Source: an uncultured Hungatella sp.
GTDB taxonomy: Bacteria; Bacillota; Clostridia; Lachnospirales; Lachnospiraceae
NCBI GenBank assembly: GCA_947089145.1
Contig: CAMUJH010000018.1
Coordinates: 1 to 64,000, forward strand
Direction: 5' to 3'
DNA: 64,000 nucleotides
Position numbers and translations under genes: made by a program. Below are positions 9,264-16,468 of this stretch, in pieces. The stretch's first letter is position 1; every line of letters starts with the position of its first letter. The notes below the pieces were generated by a model that searched no databases, had not been told where the DNA came from, and saw only the letters and a program-made list of their open reading frames with translations.

Positions 9264-9396
9264 GTGAGGGTCCGGCCGCCGGGCGGCATGCATTCGGGGA
9301 TGCCAAGTGCGCCCGCCGGGCTTTCATGTGCGGTGATGAGTCCCCAGCCGGGCGCAGGGGGGCTTACTGCAGAAAAAGAAAATGCGGGGGATGCTT
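9264..9396 (+). ncRNA. GC-rich structured 5' leader of unknown class
   Basis: About 130 nt lie between the promoter and the Sir2-like gene. The segment is much richer in GC than its surroundings and can form GCCGC/GCGGC (9275-9287), GGCAT/ATGCC (9285-9304, competing with the first) and a perfect 7-bp GCGCCCG/CGGGCGC stem (9309-9315 with 9349-9355). I compared it by eye with FMN, ZTP, THF, guanidine and c-di-GMP riboswitch consensus elements and could not place it. It may be a cis-regulatory RNA. Confidence 0.4.
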
Positions 9397-10029
9397 ATGG
9401 ATAATATGGAAGAAAGCGTATTGGACTATCTGGCGGATGCCGAAAAGGTGCTGGTGGGCATAGGCGGTGAATGGAAAAAAATAAAAAATCCGGAAATCCG
9501 CCAGGCTTATAATATTCTGGGGCGGCTTTTAGAGAATAAAGATTATTTCGTTGTAACCACGAACACAGATGCAGCCGTTTATGACAGCTGCCTGGACGGG
9601 AAGCGGATTGTGGCCCCCTGCGGCAATGAAACCTGGAGACAGTGTTCAAAGGCTTGCACCAAAGACATTTGGGAGCCTGGGGAGATCCCGGATGATATCT
9701 GCCCTCACTGCGGCGCGCCGCTGACAGGCAATACAAGGGAAGCAAAGACTTATATTGAAGAAGGATATATGCCTCAGTGGCAGAAGTACACCAAATGGCT
9801 GACCATGACCATTAACCGGAACCTTCTGGTGCTGGAGCTGGGGGAGGGATTTCAGACGCCTACCGTAATCCGGTGGCCCTTCGAGAAGACGGTATACTTT
9901 AACCGGAAATCCCATATGTACCGTGTCCATCAGACCTTAAGCCAGGTGACGGAGGAGATTGGGGACCGGGCCGCCGCAGTGCCGGAAAACTCTGTGGAAT
10001 GGGTGAGAAAACTGGAAAAGCTGTTGTAA
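9397..10029 (+). CDS. Sir2-like (sirtuin-fold) protein with zinc ribbon, altered active site
   Basis: A 210-residue protein with a Sir2/DHS-like Rossmann core: a GIGGEW motif near the N-terminus, YFVVTTNTDA in place of the sirtuin TQNID strand, and a zinc ribbon with Cys83, Cys87, Cys102 and Cys105. The position that carries the catalytic His in sirtuins (LHG) reads PCG, with Cys75. Deacetylase activity is therefore doubtful; it may bind NAD or ADP-ribose or do different chemistry. The start at 9397 has GGGG 6 bp upstream; in-frame ATGs at 9382 and 9391 are possible. The gene has its own promoter and leader. Confidence 0.75.
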   Translation: MDNMEESVLDYLADAEKVLVGIGGEWKKIKNPEIRQAYNILGRLLENKDYFVVTTNTDAAVYDSCLDGKRIVAPCGNETWRQCSKACTKDIWEPGEIPDDICPHCGAPLTGNTREAKTYIEEGYMPQWQKYTKWLTMTINRNLLVLELGEGFQTPTVIRWPFEKTVYFNRKSHMYRVHQTLSQVTEEIGDRAAAVPENSVEWVRKLEKLL

Positions 10030-10052
10030 TTCCATGGGGAATTTTGTATAAT
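10024..10052 (+). promoter_or_regulatory. SigA-type promoter of hisH-hisF
   Basis: TTGTAA (10024-10029), which overlaps the stop codon of the upstream gene, a 17-bp spacer and a consensus TATAAT (10047-10052). It starts transcription about 20 nt before hisH. Confidence 0.8.
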
Positions 10053-10077
10053 TAAGAACTGTATTGGAGAAAAGAAC

Positions 10078-10683
10078 ATGATTGCAATTATAGACTATGA
10101 TGCGGGAAACCTAAGAAGCGTTGAAAAGGCGCTTCTTTCCCTGGGAGAGGAAGCTGTAATCACCAGGAACCAGGAAGAGATTTTTTCTGCTGACAAGGTG
10201 GTCCTTCCGGGGGTAGGCGCTTTTGGGGACGCCATGGAAAAACTGAATCAATATGGGCTTACGGATGTGATTCGCCAGGTGGCTGCCAAGGGGACTCCCT
10301 TTTTAGGAATCTGCCTTGGCCTTCAGCTGATGTTTGAGAGCAGCGAGGAGAGCCCAAGCGCAGAGGGCCTGGGCCTTTTAAAAGGGAGGATACTTCGGTT
10401 TCCAGACAGGCCGGGGTTTAAGGTTCCCCATATGGGATGGAATTCTCTGGACATCCGGCCGGATTCACGATTGTTTTCCGGCATTTCCCCAGGGGAATAC
10501 GTTTATTTTGTCCACTCCTATTATCTGAAAGCGGAGAATGAGGAGGCAGTGGCGGCAGCGGCGGAGTATGGGGTCCGTATTCATGCCGCAGTGGAATGGG
10601 GGAACCTTTATGCCTGCCAGTTTCATCCGGAGAAGAGCGGGGATACGGGACTTAGGATCTTGAAAAATTTTGTGGATTTATAA
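10078..10683 (+). CDS. hisH: Imidazole glycerol phosphate synthase, glutaminase subunit
   Basis: A 201-residue class I glutamine amidotransferase. It has nucleophile Cys79 in GICLGLQL, the PGVGAFGDAM oxyanion region and the CQFHPEKSG motif with the catalytic His and Glu. HisH supplies ammonia to HisF, which makes IGP and AICAR in histidine synthesis. hisF follows after 30 bp. The other his genes are not here, apart from hisC 52 kb downstream. Confidence 0.96.
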   Translation: MIAIIDYDAGNLRSVEKALLSLGEEAVITRNQEEIFSADKVVLPGVGAFGDAMEKLNQYGLTDVIRQVAAKGTPFLGICLGLQLMFESSEESPSAEGLGLLKGRILRFPDRPGFKVPHMGWNSLDIRPDSRLFSGISPGEYVYFVHSYYLKAENEEAVAAAAEYGVRIHAAVEWGNLYACQFHPEKSGDTGLRILKNFVDL

Positions 10684-10713
10684 TATCCGAAGAAAAGCAG
10701 GGCGGAGGTGCAT

Positions 10714-11484
10714 ATGTTTACAAAACGGATTATTCCCTGTCTTGACGTGCATAATGGCCGGGTGGTAAAGGGAGTTAACTTTGTGAATCTGAGAGATGCA
10801 GGGGACCCAGTGGAGATCGGGGCTGCCTACGGGAAGGCAGGGGCCGATGAGCTGGTGTTTTTGGACATCACCGCTTCCTCGGATGCCAGGGCGACCATGG
10901 CGGACATGGTGCGGCGGGTGGCAGAGACAGTGTTTATTCCATTTACCGTAGGCGGAGGAATCCGGACCGTGGAAGACTTCAGAAGGCTTCTGAGGGAAGG
11001 GGCCGATAAGATTTCTGTCAATTCTTCAGCCATTGACAATCCCGGACTTATCGGGGATGCGGCGGACAAGTTCGGGCGGCAGTGCGTGGTGGTGGCCATT
11101 GACGCAAAAAGACGGGGCGACGGTTCAGGCTGGAACGTGTACAAGCATGGCGGGCGGATCGATACGGGGCTGGATGCGGTGGAGTGGGCCATGAAGGCGG
11201 ACCGCATGGGCGCCGGGGAGATTCTTCTTACCAGCATGGACTGTGACGGAACCAAGGCCGGATATGACTGCAGGCTTACATCCATGATTGCCGAGAACGT
11301 GTCGGTTCCGGTGATTGCGTCAGGCGGCGCAGGGACAAAAGCCCATTTTTATGATGCCCTCACTGCCGGGAAGGCGGATGCGGCACTGGCGGCTTCGCTG
11401 TTTCACTATAAGGAACTGGAGATCAAAGATCTGAAAGAGTATCTGGCCGGCAGAGGCGTTTCTGTGCGGCTGCAGAGAACATAA
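10714..11484 (+). CDS. hisF: Imidazole glycerol phosphate synthase, cyclase subunit
   Basis: A 256-residue TIM barrel. The N-terminus [16 protein letters not shown] holds the catalytic Asp of the family, and the second phosphate-binding half has VIASGGAG. It uses ammonia from HisH to convert PRFAR to IGP and AICAR. ATG 10714 is preferred (GGAGG 5 bp upstream, usual family N-terminus) over an in-frame GTG at 10708. Confidence 0.96.
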   Translation: MFTKRIIPCLDVHNGRVVKGVNFVNLRDAGDPVEIGAAYGKAGADELVFLDITASSDARATMADMVRRVAETVFIPFTVGGGIRTVEDFRRLLREGADKISVNSSAIDNPGLIGDAADKFGRQCVVVAIDAKRRGDGSGWNVYKHGGRIDTGLDAVEWAMKADRMGAGEILLTSMDCDGTKAGYDCRLTSMIAENVSVPVIASGGAGTKAHFYDALTAGKADAALAASLFHYKELEIKDLKEYLAGRGVSVRLQRT

Positions 11485-11547
11485 GGATAAAAACAGGAAA
11501 GAAACAGCAGTAATACGAATACATTGAAGGATAAAGAAGAGGAAGAT

Positions 11548-12222
11548 ATGGGAGCGATTCAGAATGACTGGCTTGAGGCCATTGGGGAAGAATTTCGGAA
11601 GCCTTACTACAAGGAACTGTATGATTTTGTGAAGGAGGAATATAACACGGTCACCGTGTATCCGCCTTCCGACGATATTTTCAATGCACTGCATCTGACG
11701 GCGCTTAAGGACGTGAAGGTCCTGGTGCTGGGACAGGACCCTTACCACGGGGCGAACCAGGCTCACGGGCTGTCTTTTTCCGTGCTGCCGGGACAAAGGA
11801 TTCCGCCGTCTTTAAGAAACATTTACCAGGAACTTCACGATGATCTGGGCTGTTATATTCCCAATAACGGATATCTGGAAAAGTGGGCGAAACAGGGTGT
11901 TTTAATGCTGAACACGGTGCTGACCGTCCGTGCCCACAAGCCTAATTCCCATCAGGGCAAAGGATGGGAGCATTTTACGGATGCGATTATAGAAGCGGTC
12001 AACAAGGAGGACCGTCCCATCGTGTATCTGCTTTGGGGGAGGCCTGCCCAGAGCAAGATGTCCATGCTGAACAATCCGAAGCACTTGATTCTGAAGGCGC
12101 CTCATCCAAGCCCATATTCAGCTGACAGGGGATTTTTTGGCTGCAGGCATTTCAGCCAGGCCAATGAATTTTTGAAAGCCAACGGACAGGAACCTGTTGA
12201 CTGGCAGATTGAAAATATTTAG
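11548..12222 (+). CDS. ung: Uracil-DNA glycosylase
   Basis: A 224-residue family 1 UDG. It has the water-activating motif GQDPYHG (Asp64), an LLWG-type strand and the DNA-intercalation motif HPSPYSA (His186). It removes uracil from DNA at the start of base-excision repair. ATG 11548 has GAGG 6 bp upstream and gives the usual family length; the TTG 24 bp further up is less likely. uppP follows after 12 bp. Confidence 0.96.
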   Translation: MGAIQNDWLEAIGEEFRKPYYKELYDFVKEEYNTVTVYPPSDDIFNALHLTALKDVKVLVLGQDPYHGANQAHGLSFSVLPGQRIPPSLRNIYQELHDDLGCYIPNNGYLEKWAKQGVLMLNTVLTVRAHKPNSHQGKGWEHFTDAIIEAVNKEDRPIVYLLWGRPAQSKMSMLNNPKHLILKAPHPSPYSADRGFFGCRHFSQANEFLKANGQEPVDWQIENI

Positions 12223-12234
12223 AGGAGAGTATGA

Positions 12235-13128
12235 ATGAGCATTGTTGAGGTTCTGAAAGTTCTGGTTTTTGGAATTGTAGAGGGGTTTACGGAATGGCTT
12301 CCTATCAGCAGCACAGGCCATATGATCCTGCTGGATGATCTGATCCATCTAAATGTGACCGACGAATTCAGGGAAGTGTTTATGGTGGTGATTCAGCTGG
12401 GAGCGATTCTGGCTGTGGTTCTTTTGTATTTCAGAAAACTGAACCCTTTTGTGTCTGTGAGATCAATAAGGGACAGAGACTTGCGGGGCGTGTGGATGCT
12501 GGGAAATGCGGTAGCAGTAAAAAGGCATACCATGCTTTTGTGGCTGAAAGTAGCGATCGCATGTCTTCCCGCTGCCATTGTGGGGATTCCGCTGGATGAC
12601 TGGATGGAGGCAAACCTTCGCAGCAGCTATGTGGTTGCGGCTACCCTGATTCTGTACGGCATTTTGTTTATTGTCGTGGAAAACCGGAATTACGGGCAAA
12701 GGCCGGCAGTAGAAAAGACAGGGCAGATTTCGTATAAACTGGCTCTTTACATCGGACTGTTTCAGATTCTTTCCCTGGTGCCGGGAACGTCCAGATCAGG
12801 CGCAACCATTTTGGGGGCCATGGTCTTAGGGTGCTCCAGAAGCGCAGCGGCGGAGTTTTCTTTCTTTCTGGGAATCCCGGTTATGTTTGGAGCAAGCCTG
12901 CTGAAACTGGTGAAGTTTGGGGTTGGCTTTACGGCGGCAGAGCTTTTTACACTGATTTTTGGCATGGTAGTCGCTTTTCTGGTGTCAGTGTACTCCATTA
13001 AGTTTTTGATGAGCTATATCAGAAGGAATGATTTTAAGCTGTTTGGGTATTACCGGATCGTGCTGGGAGTCCTGGTGCTTTTGTACTTTGGAATCAAATC
13101 GGTTATGGGATTGATGGCGGCTGCCTGA
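12235..13128 (+). CDS. uppP: Undecaprenyl-diphosphatase (BacA/UppP family)
   Basis: A 297-residue polytopic membrane protein. It has the two UppP signature motifs: EGFTEWLPISSTGH near the N-terminus and PGTSRSGATI (about 182-192). UppP dephosphorylates undecaprenyl pyrophosphate so the lipid carrier can be reused for peptidoglycan synthesis, and overexpression can give bacitracin resistance. A good GAGGAG site lies 6 bp before the ATG. The gene ends at a terminator. Confidence 0.96.
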   Translation: MSIVEVLKVLVFGIVEGFTEWLPISSTGHMILLDDLIHLNVTDEFREVFMVVIQLGAILAVVLLYFRKLNPFVSVRSIRDRDLRGVWMLGNAVAVKRHTMLLWLKVAIACLPAAIVGIPLDDWMEANLRSSYVVAATLILYGILFIVVENRNYGQRPAVEKTGQISYKLALYIGLFQILSLVPGTSRSGATILGAMVLGCSRSAAAEFSFFLGIPVMFGASLLKLVKFGVGFTAAELFTLIFGMVVAFLVSVYSIKFLMSYIRRNDFKLFGYYRIVLGVLVLLYFGIKSVMGLMAAA

Positions 13129-13161
13129 CAGGCGGAAATAAGAAGAGAAAACAGGAAAAAT

Positions 13162-13206
13162 AAAAAGGTGGAAGATTCGGGAGAGTGAGTCTTTCACCTT
13201 TATTTT
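13162..13206 (+). terminator. Probable Rho-independent terminator after uppP
   Basis: AAAGGTGGAAGA (13164-13175) pairs with TCTTTCACCTTT (13190-13201), with one G-T pair. The T-run after it is weak. It faces the convergent HPr-like gene and could serve both. Confidence 0.7.
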
Positions 13207-13231
13207 GGTTATCCGTATGTACCCGTACCGC

Positions 13232-13477
13232 TTACGGGGCAAAGAGCCTGGTGATCCGTTGCTCGGCATTATTTTCATCTATGCCGTTGAAAAAGAACAA
13301 TTGTGTCTGCGCATGGGTGTCAAAACTCCGTATCATCTCGTCGTAATCCTTCACGTTCACTCTGGATGCTTCATATTCTACGAATATATCACAATCACAG
13401 GAGTTTGCAGTGGTAATGAGTACGCTCAGTGGAATAGGACGGCACCGCTGGCGAATATCCATCGTTTTCCGTAACAT
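13232..13477 (-). CDS. HPr-like protein lacking the phosphorylatable histidine
   Basis: An 81-residue protein whose whole length aligns by eye with HPr (SCDCDIFVEYEASRVNVKDYDEMI against the HPr strand-helix region ending in KVNAKSIM). The active-site motif HARPA is replaced by RPIP-like residues and there is no histidine, so PTS phosphotransfer is not expected. A strong GGAGG site lies about 7 bp before the ATG at 13477. The true ptsH is at 58665. It may be a regulatory relative of HPr; the function is unknown. Confidence 0.72.
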   Translation of the reverse strand: MLRKTMDIRQRCRPIPLSVLITTANSCDCDIFVEYEASRVNVKDYDEMIRSFDTHAQTQLFFFNGIDENNAEQRITRLFAP

Positions 13478-13505
13478 AATCCCGCCTCCTTACTTGGGAA
13501 AAACC

Positions 13506-13550
13506 TTTGCGTGACTTTCGATATACTATGGAAATATTGTATCACGCAAA
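13506..13550. promoter_or_regulatory. Spaced 9-bp inverted repeat upstream of the HPr-like gene
   Basis: TTTGCGTGA (13506-13514) and TCACGCAAA (13542-13550) are exact reverse complements 27 bp apart. They lie 29-73 bp upstream of the HPr-like start codon. The AT-rich middle could hold a minus-strand -10. It may be a two-site operator. Confidence 0.45.
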
Positions 13551-13642
13551 ACATAAAAAAACAAGTGAAGAGACGGAAAAATAGTAAAAAAATTGTAAGG
13601 TTTCGGCAAATTGTTTCTCTTTTTCAATTAATGGAAGAAAGC

Positions 13643-14671
13643 TTACAGACCTTCTGCGATATCGTATATAAGCCGCTGGGAATCTTCCCATCCCAGGCAC
13701 GGGTCGGTAATGGACTTGCCGTAGCAGTGCTCGCCGATTTTCTGGCTGCCTGGTTCAATATAGCTTTCAATCATAACGCCTTTTACCATGTTTTTGATTT
13801 CCTCGGAGTGGCGGCGGCTGTGGAGGACTTCTTTTACAATCCGGATCTGCTCCTGATACTGTTTTCCGGAATTGGAATGATTGCCGTCTACGATGCAGGC
13901 CGGGTTCTTTAAATCCCGCTTTGCATAAAGCTCATGAAGCAGGATTAAGTCTTCATAGTGGTAATTAGGGAGATTCTGGCCATGCTTATTAACAGCGCCT
14001 CTGAGAATGGTGTGGGCCAAAGGGTTGCCTGGAGTCTTTACCTCCCATCCGCGGAAAATAAATTCATGGGACCCCTGGGCGGCCACCACGGAATTCAGCA
14101 TAACGGACAGATCTCCGCTGGTAGGATTCTTCATGCCCACAGGCACGTCACAGCCGCTGGCAACCAGGCGGTGCTGCTGATTTTCCACAGAACGGGCCCC
14201 TACGGCTATGTAAGACATAAGATCATCCAAATAGCGAAGGTTTTCCGGATAGAGCATCTCATCCGCAGTGGTCAGGCCGGTCTCCTGAACCACATGCATA
14301 TGCATTTTGCGGATGGCAATAATGCCCTCATACATATTGGGCCGTTTTTCAGGGTCAGGCTGGTGAAGCAGCCCTTTGTAGCCTTCTCCGGTGGTGCGGG
14401 GCTTGTTGGTGTAAACGCGGGGAATAATAATTATTTTGTCTTTAACCTTATCCTGGACAGGAACCAGGCGGCTCGCATAGTCCAAAACCGCATCCTCGTT
14501 GTCTGCAGAACAGGGGCCGATAATTACCAGAAATTTGTCGCTTTTGCCTGTCAGCACGTCTTTGATCTCAGCATCTCGTTTTTCCTTTAAGTCCGCCAGC
14601 CCCAGAGGAAGGGGAAATTGTTCCCGGATCTCTGCAGGGCTGGGCAGCATATTCATGAATTCAAGTCCCAT
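13643..14671 (-). CDS. aroF: 3-deoxy-7-phosphoheptulonate synthase (class I DAHP synthase)
   Basis: A 342-residue enzyme of the AroF/AroG/AroH class. It has IGPCSADNEDAVLDYA, the PEP-site PRVYTNKPRTTGEGYKG, the GARSVENQQHR region and a DGNHSNSGK metal-site motif near the C-terminus. It joins PEP and erythrose 4-phosphate at the entry to the shikimate pathway. AAGGAG lies 9 bp before the ATG. The allosteric amino acid cannot be read safely from sequence, so the letter in the symbol is conventional. Confidence 0.93.
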   Translation of the reverse strand: MGLEFMNMLPSPAEIREQFPLPLGLADLKEKRDAEIKDVLTGKSDKFLVIIGPCSADNEDAVLDYASRLVPVQDKVKDKIIIIPRVYTNKPRTTGEGYKGLLHQPDPEKRPNMYEGIIAIRKMHMHVVQETGLTTADEMLYPENLRYLDDLMSYIAVGARSVENQQHRLVASGCDVPVGMKNPTSGDLSVMLNSVVAAQGSHEFIFRGWEVKTPGNPLAHTILRGAVNKHGQNLPNYHYEDLILLHELYAKRDLKNPACIVDGNHSNSGKQYQEQIRIVKEVLHSRRHSEEIKNMVKGVMIESYIEPGSQKIGEHCYGKSITDPCLGWEDSQRLIYDIAEGL

Positions 14672-14722
14672 AATTGCTCTCCTTATGTCTGTTTTTAGCA
14701 GGCGCTTGCCTGATATACTTGC

Positions 14723-14736
14723 ACGCTTTAAAGCGT
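14723..14736. promoter_or_regulatory. 14-bp palindrome at the aroF transcription start
   Basis: ACGCTTTAAAGCGT is a perfect palindrome at roughly +1 to +14 relative to the predicted minus-strand start site. This is a typical repressor-operator position. The regulator is not known. Confidence 0.45.
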
Positions 14737-14742
14737 CACTCT

Positions 14743-14771
14743 ATTATAATACAACAGAGTGGAAAATGCAA
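14743..14771 (-). promoter_or_regulatory. SigA-type promoter of aroF
   Basis: On the minus strand: TTGCAT (14771-14766), a 17-bp spacer and consensus TATAAT (14748-14743). Confidence 0.75.
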
Positions 14772-14789
14772 AACAAATTTTAGCAAGGC

Positions 14790-15209
14790 TTAGATCGGCT
14801 TATGGTCAAAATCGCACAGACCGTCATCATTTAAATCCATGTGCTCATGGGATGGGCCGGTATAGAATTCCTTGCCTACGATATTGCTGGAACGGCGGCT
14901 TTCTTCAATGGCCTGAGACAAAAGACGGCGGACTTCTGCGGGTTTTTTGATGTTTTTAAGGGTAATCTCCGGGGTAGCGTCCACCTTAGTCTTTAAGATA
15001 ATGTCCCCTGTGCCGAAAAGCTTTCCGGCCAGGGTCTGGCGGAGGGTCAGATCAACAATGCGGTACAAAAGAGTTTCCTCCAATGTGGTGCTTAAAAAAC
15101 CCTCTTTTATCATCAGACGCTCATTTTCTATGTAGTAGGAGGTAAAGCTTAAAGGAAACCAAAGGTGATGTTTCCTGTCTTTCCATAAATAGTCGGTTTC
15201 ATTGGCCAT
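14790..15209 (-). CDS. Bacterial PH-domain protein (DUF304/YdbS-like)
   Basis: A 139-residue protein whose central part (YYIENERLMIKEGFLSTTLEETLLYRIVDLTLRQTLAGKLFGTGDIILKTK) has the strand pattern of bacterial PH-like domains. There are no membrane helices, unlike most YdbS/YdbT relatives. A short polar, Asp/His-rich tail (HEHMDLNDDGLCDFDHKPI) ends the protein. The function is unknown. It has its own promoter 43 bp upstream and lies just behind the aroF promoter on the same strand. Confidence 0.7.
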   Translation of the reverse strand: MANETDYLWKDRKHHLWFPLSFTSYYIENERLMIKEGFLSTTLEETLLYRIVDLTLRQTLAGKLFGTGDIILKTKVDATPEITLKNIKKPAEVRRLLSQAIEESRRSSNIVGKEFYTGPSHEHMDLNDDGLCDFDHKPI

Positions 15210-15251
15210 GTAATATACCTTCTTTCTTTTTCTTTTATGTTTTATGTGATT

Positions 15252-15280
15252 AGTGTATCACAGGCAGGGAAGGATGTCAC
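15252..15280 (-). promoter_or_regulatory. SigA-type promoter of the PH-domain gene
   Basis: On the minus strand: GTGACA (15280-15275), a 17-bp spacer and TACACT (15257-15252). Confidence 0.6.
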
Positions 15281-15307
15281 GCATTGCCTTTCACCTTTAT
15301 GCTCTGG

Positions 15308-15336
15308 TTGTAATTATAACATAAGTGAGTTATAAT
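15308..15336 (+). promoter_or_regulatory. SigA-type promoter of the metallo-hydrolase operon
   Basis: TTGTAA (15308-15313), a 17-bp spacer and consensus TATAAT (15331-15336), about 100 bp before the metallo-hydrolase start. Confidence 0.75.
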
Positions 15337-15443
15337 ATGGAAAATAGAAATGGCGCATATGTTAAGAATGCGCAGGACATTTGCTGCTGCCTGAGCAGGC
15401 AGGAAAGATTCCGAGAGTACATAAAAAAAGGAGGAATAGGAAA

Positions 15444-16058
15444 ATGAAGATAACCTGGATAGGACATTCCTGTTTTAAAGTGGAAACAAAAGGTTACACC
15501 ATAGTCTTTGACCCATATGAGGACGGAAGCGTGCCAGGATGTGCATCGGTGCGGGAGACAGGGGATGAAGTGCTGTGCAGCCATGAGCATTTTGACCACA
15601 ACTTCAGAAAAGGGGTTACGCTGAGAGATCACGGGCCATCACCTGTAAAGGTGGAAATCATTTCTACCTGGCATGATGACTGCAGGGGAGAGCAGCGGGG
15701 AAGCAACAAGATTCATATTCTGGACGATGGCCAGGTGCGGATTGCCCATATGGGAGATTTGGGATGTGAACTGGACCCCGAGCAGATAAAGAGACTGAAG
15801 GGCCTGGATGCTGCGCTTGTTCCAGTGGGAGGATATTATACGATCGACGCGGTGCAGGCCAGAAAATTGGTGGAGGAGATTAAGCCTAAAGTAACGATCC
15901 CCATGCATTACCGGGGAGACGGATTCGGATTCGATGTACTGTCCCCGGTGGCGGATTACATCAGGCTGTGTGACGACGTGAAGGTTTATGAGGGAAATGT
16001 GCTGGAAGTGAATAGGGATACAGAGCAGCAGACAGCGGTGCTGTCCATGGGGAGGTAA
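15444..16058 (+). CDS. MBL-fold metal-dependent hydrolase (UlaG-like / YtkL group)
   Basis: A 204-residue metallo-beta-lactamase-fold protein. It begins MKITWIGHSCFKVE and has the zinc motif CSHEHFDHNF, an AHMGDLG motif and a late metal ligand in PMHYRGDG. This is the L-ascorbate-6-P-lactonase-like subgroup of small cytosolic hydrolases, with no assigned substrate. ATG 15444 has AAAGGAGG upstream; the longer reading frame to 15381 lacks a site. The next gene starts 2 bp after its stop. Confidence 0.85.
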   Translation: MKITWIGHSCFKVETKGYTIVFDPYEDGSVPGCASVRETGDEVLCSHEHFDHNFRKGVTLRDHGPSPVKVEIISTWHDDCRGEQRGSNKIHILDDGQVRIAHMGDLGCELDPEQIKRLKGLDAALVPVGGYYTIDAVQARKLVEEIKPKVTIPMHYRGDGFGFDVLSPVADYIRLCDDVKVYEGNVLEVNRDTEQQTAVLSMGR

Positions 16059-16060
16059 TT

Positions 16061-16465
16061 TTGAATCATATAAAAGACAGGTTCCGCCGCTTTATGGTGG
16101 GGAGGTACGGAACGGATGAACTGAACCGCTTTCTATCTGCGCTGATTCTTGCTTTCGTGGTTTTGCATTTGTTTGCCAGAAATATATTTTTTTTCTGGCT
16201 GGAACTGCTGTGCCTGGCCTGCATTTACATGAGGATGTTTTCCAGGAACACTGGAAGGAGGTTTCAGGAAAACCAGGCATATCTCCATTGCTGCTTTTAT
16301 GCCCGGGAGTGGGTGAGAAAGCTTGGCATCCGGCTGAATGCCAAGAAAAAGTACAAAATTTTTAAATGCCCCAGCTGTGGGCAGAGACTTCGGATTCCCA
16401 GAGGGCATGGAAAGATACAGGTTCACTGCCGCAGCTGCGGACATGATTTTATAGGGAGAAGCTAG
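16061..16465 (+). CDS. Small membrane protein with C-terminal zinc ribbon
   Basis: A 134-residue protein with a hydrophobic stretch of one to two membrane helices (about 22-55) and a C-terminal zinc ribbon, CPSCGQRLRIPRGHGKIQVHCRSCG, with four Cys. I chose TTG 16061 because GGAGG lies 5 bp upstream, overlapping the stop of the metallo-hydrolase; ATG 16094 is an internal alternative. This architecture is common in Clostridia and has no known function. yaaA follows after 3 bp. Confidence 0.75.
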   Translation: MNHIKDRFRRFMVGRYGTDELNRFLSALILAFVVLHLFARNIFFFWLELLCLACIYMRMFSRNTGRRFQENQAYLHCCFYAREWVRKLGIRLNAKKKYKIFKCPSCGQRLRIPRGHGKIQVHCRSCGHDFIGRS

Positions 16466-16468
16466 GAT

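Noticed and set aside
9264-9396. FMN, ZTP, guanidine or hammerhead RNA in the Sir2-like leader
   Set aside because: Short look-alike strings (GCGGTGATGAG, CCGCCGGGC) occur but the full conserved cores are missing.
9117-9404. Plus-strand reading frame crossing the terminator, promoter and leader before the Sir2-like gene
   Set aside because: It starts inside a terminator and runs through a promoter; its protein has no family features.
13511-14590. Plus-strand reading frames opposite aroF
   Set aside because: Antisense to a well-supported DAHP synthase gene.
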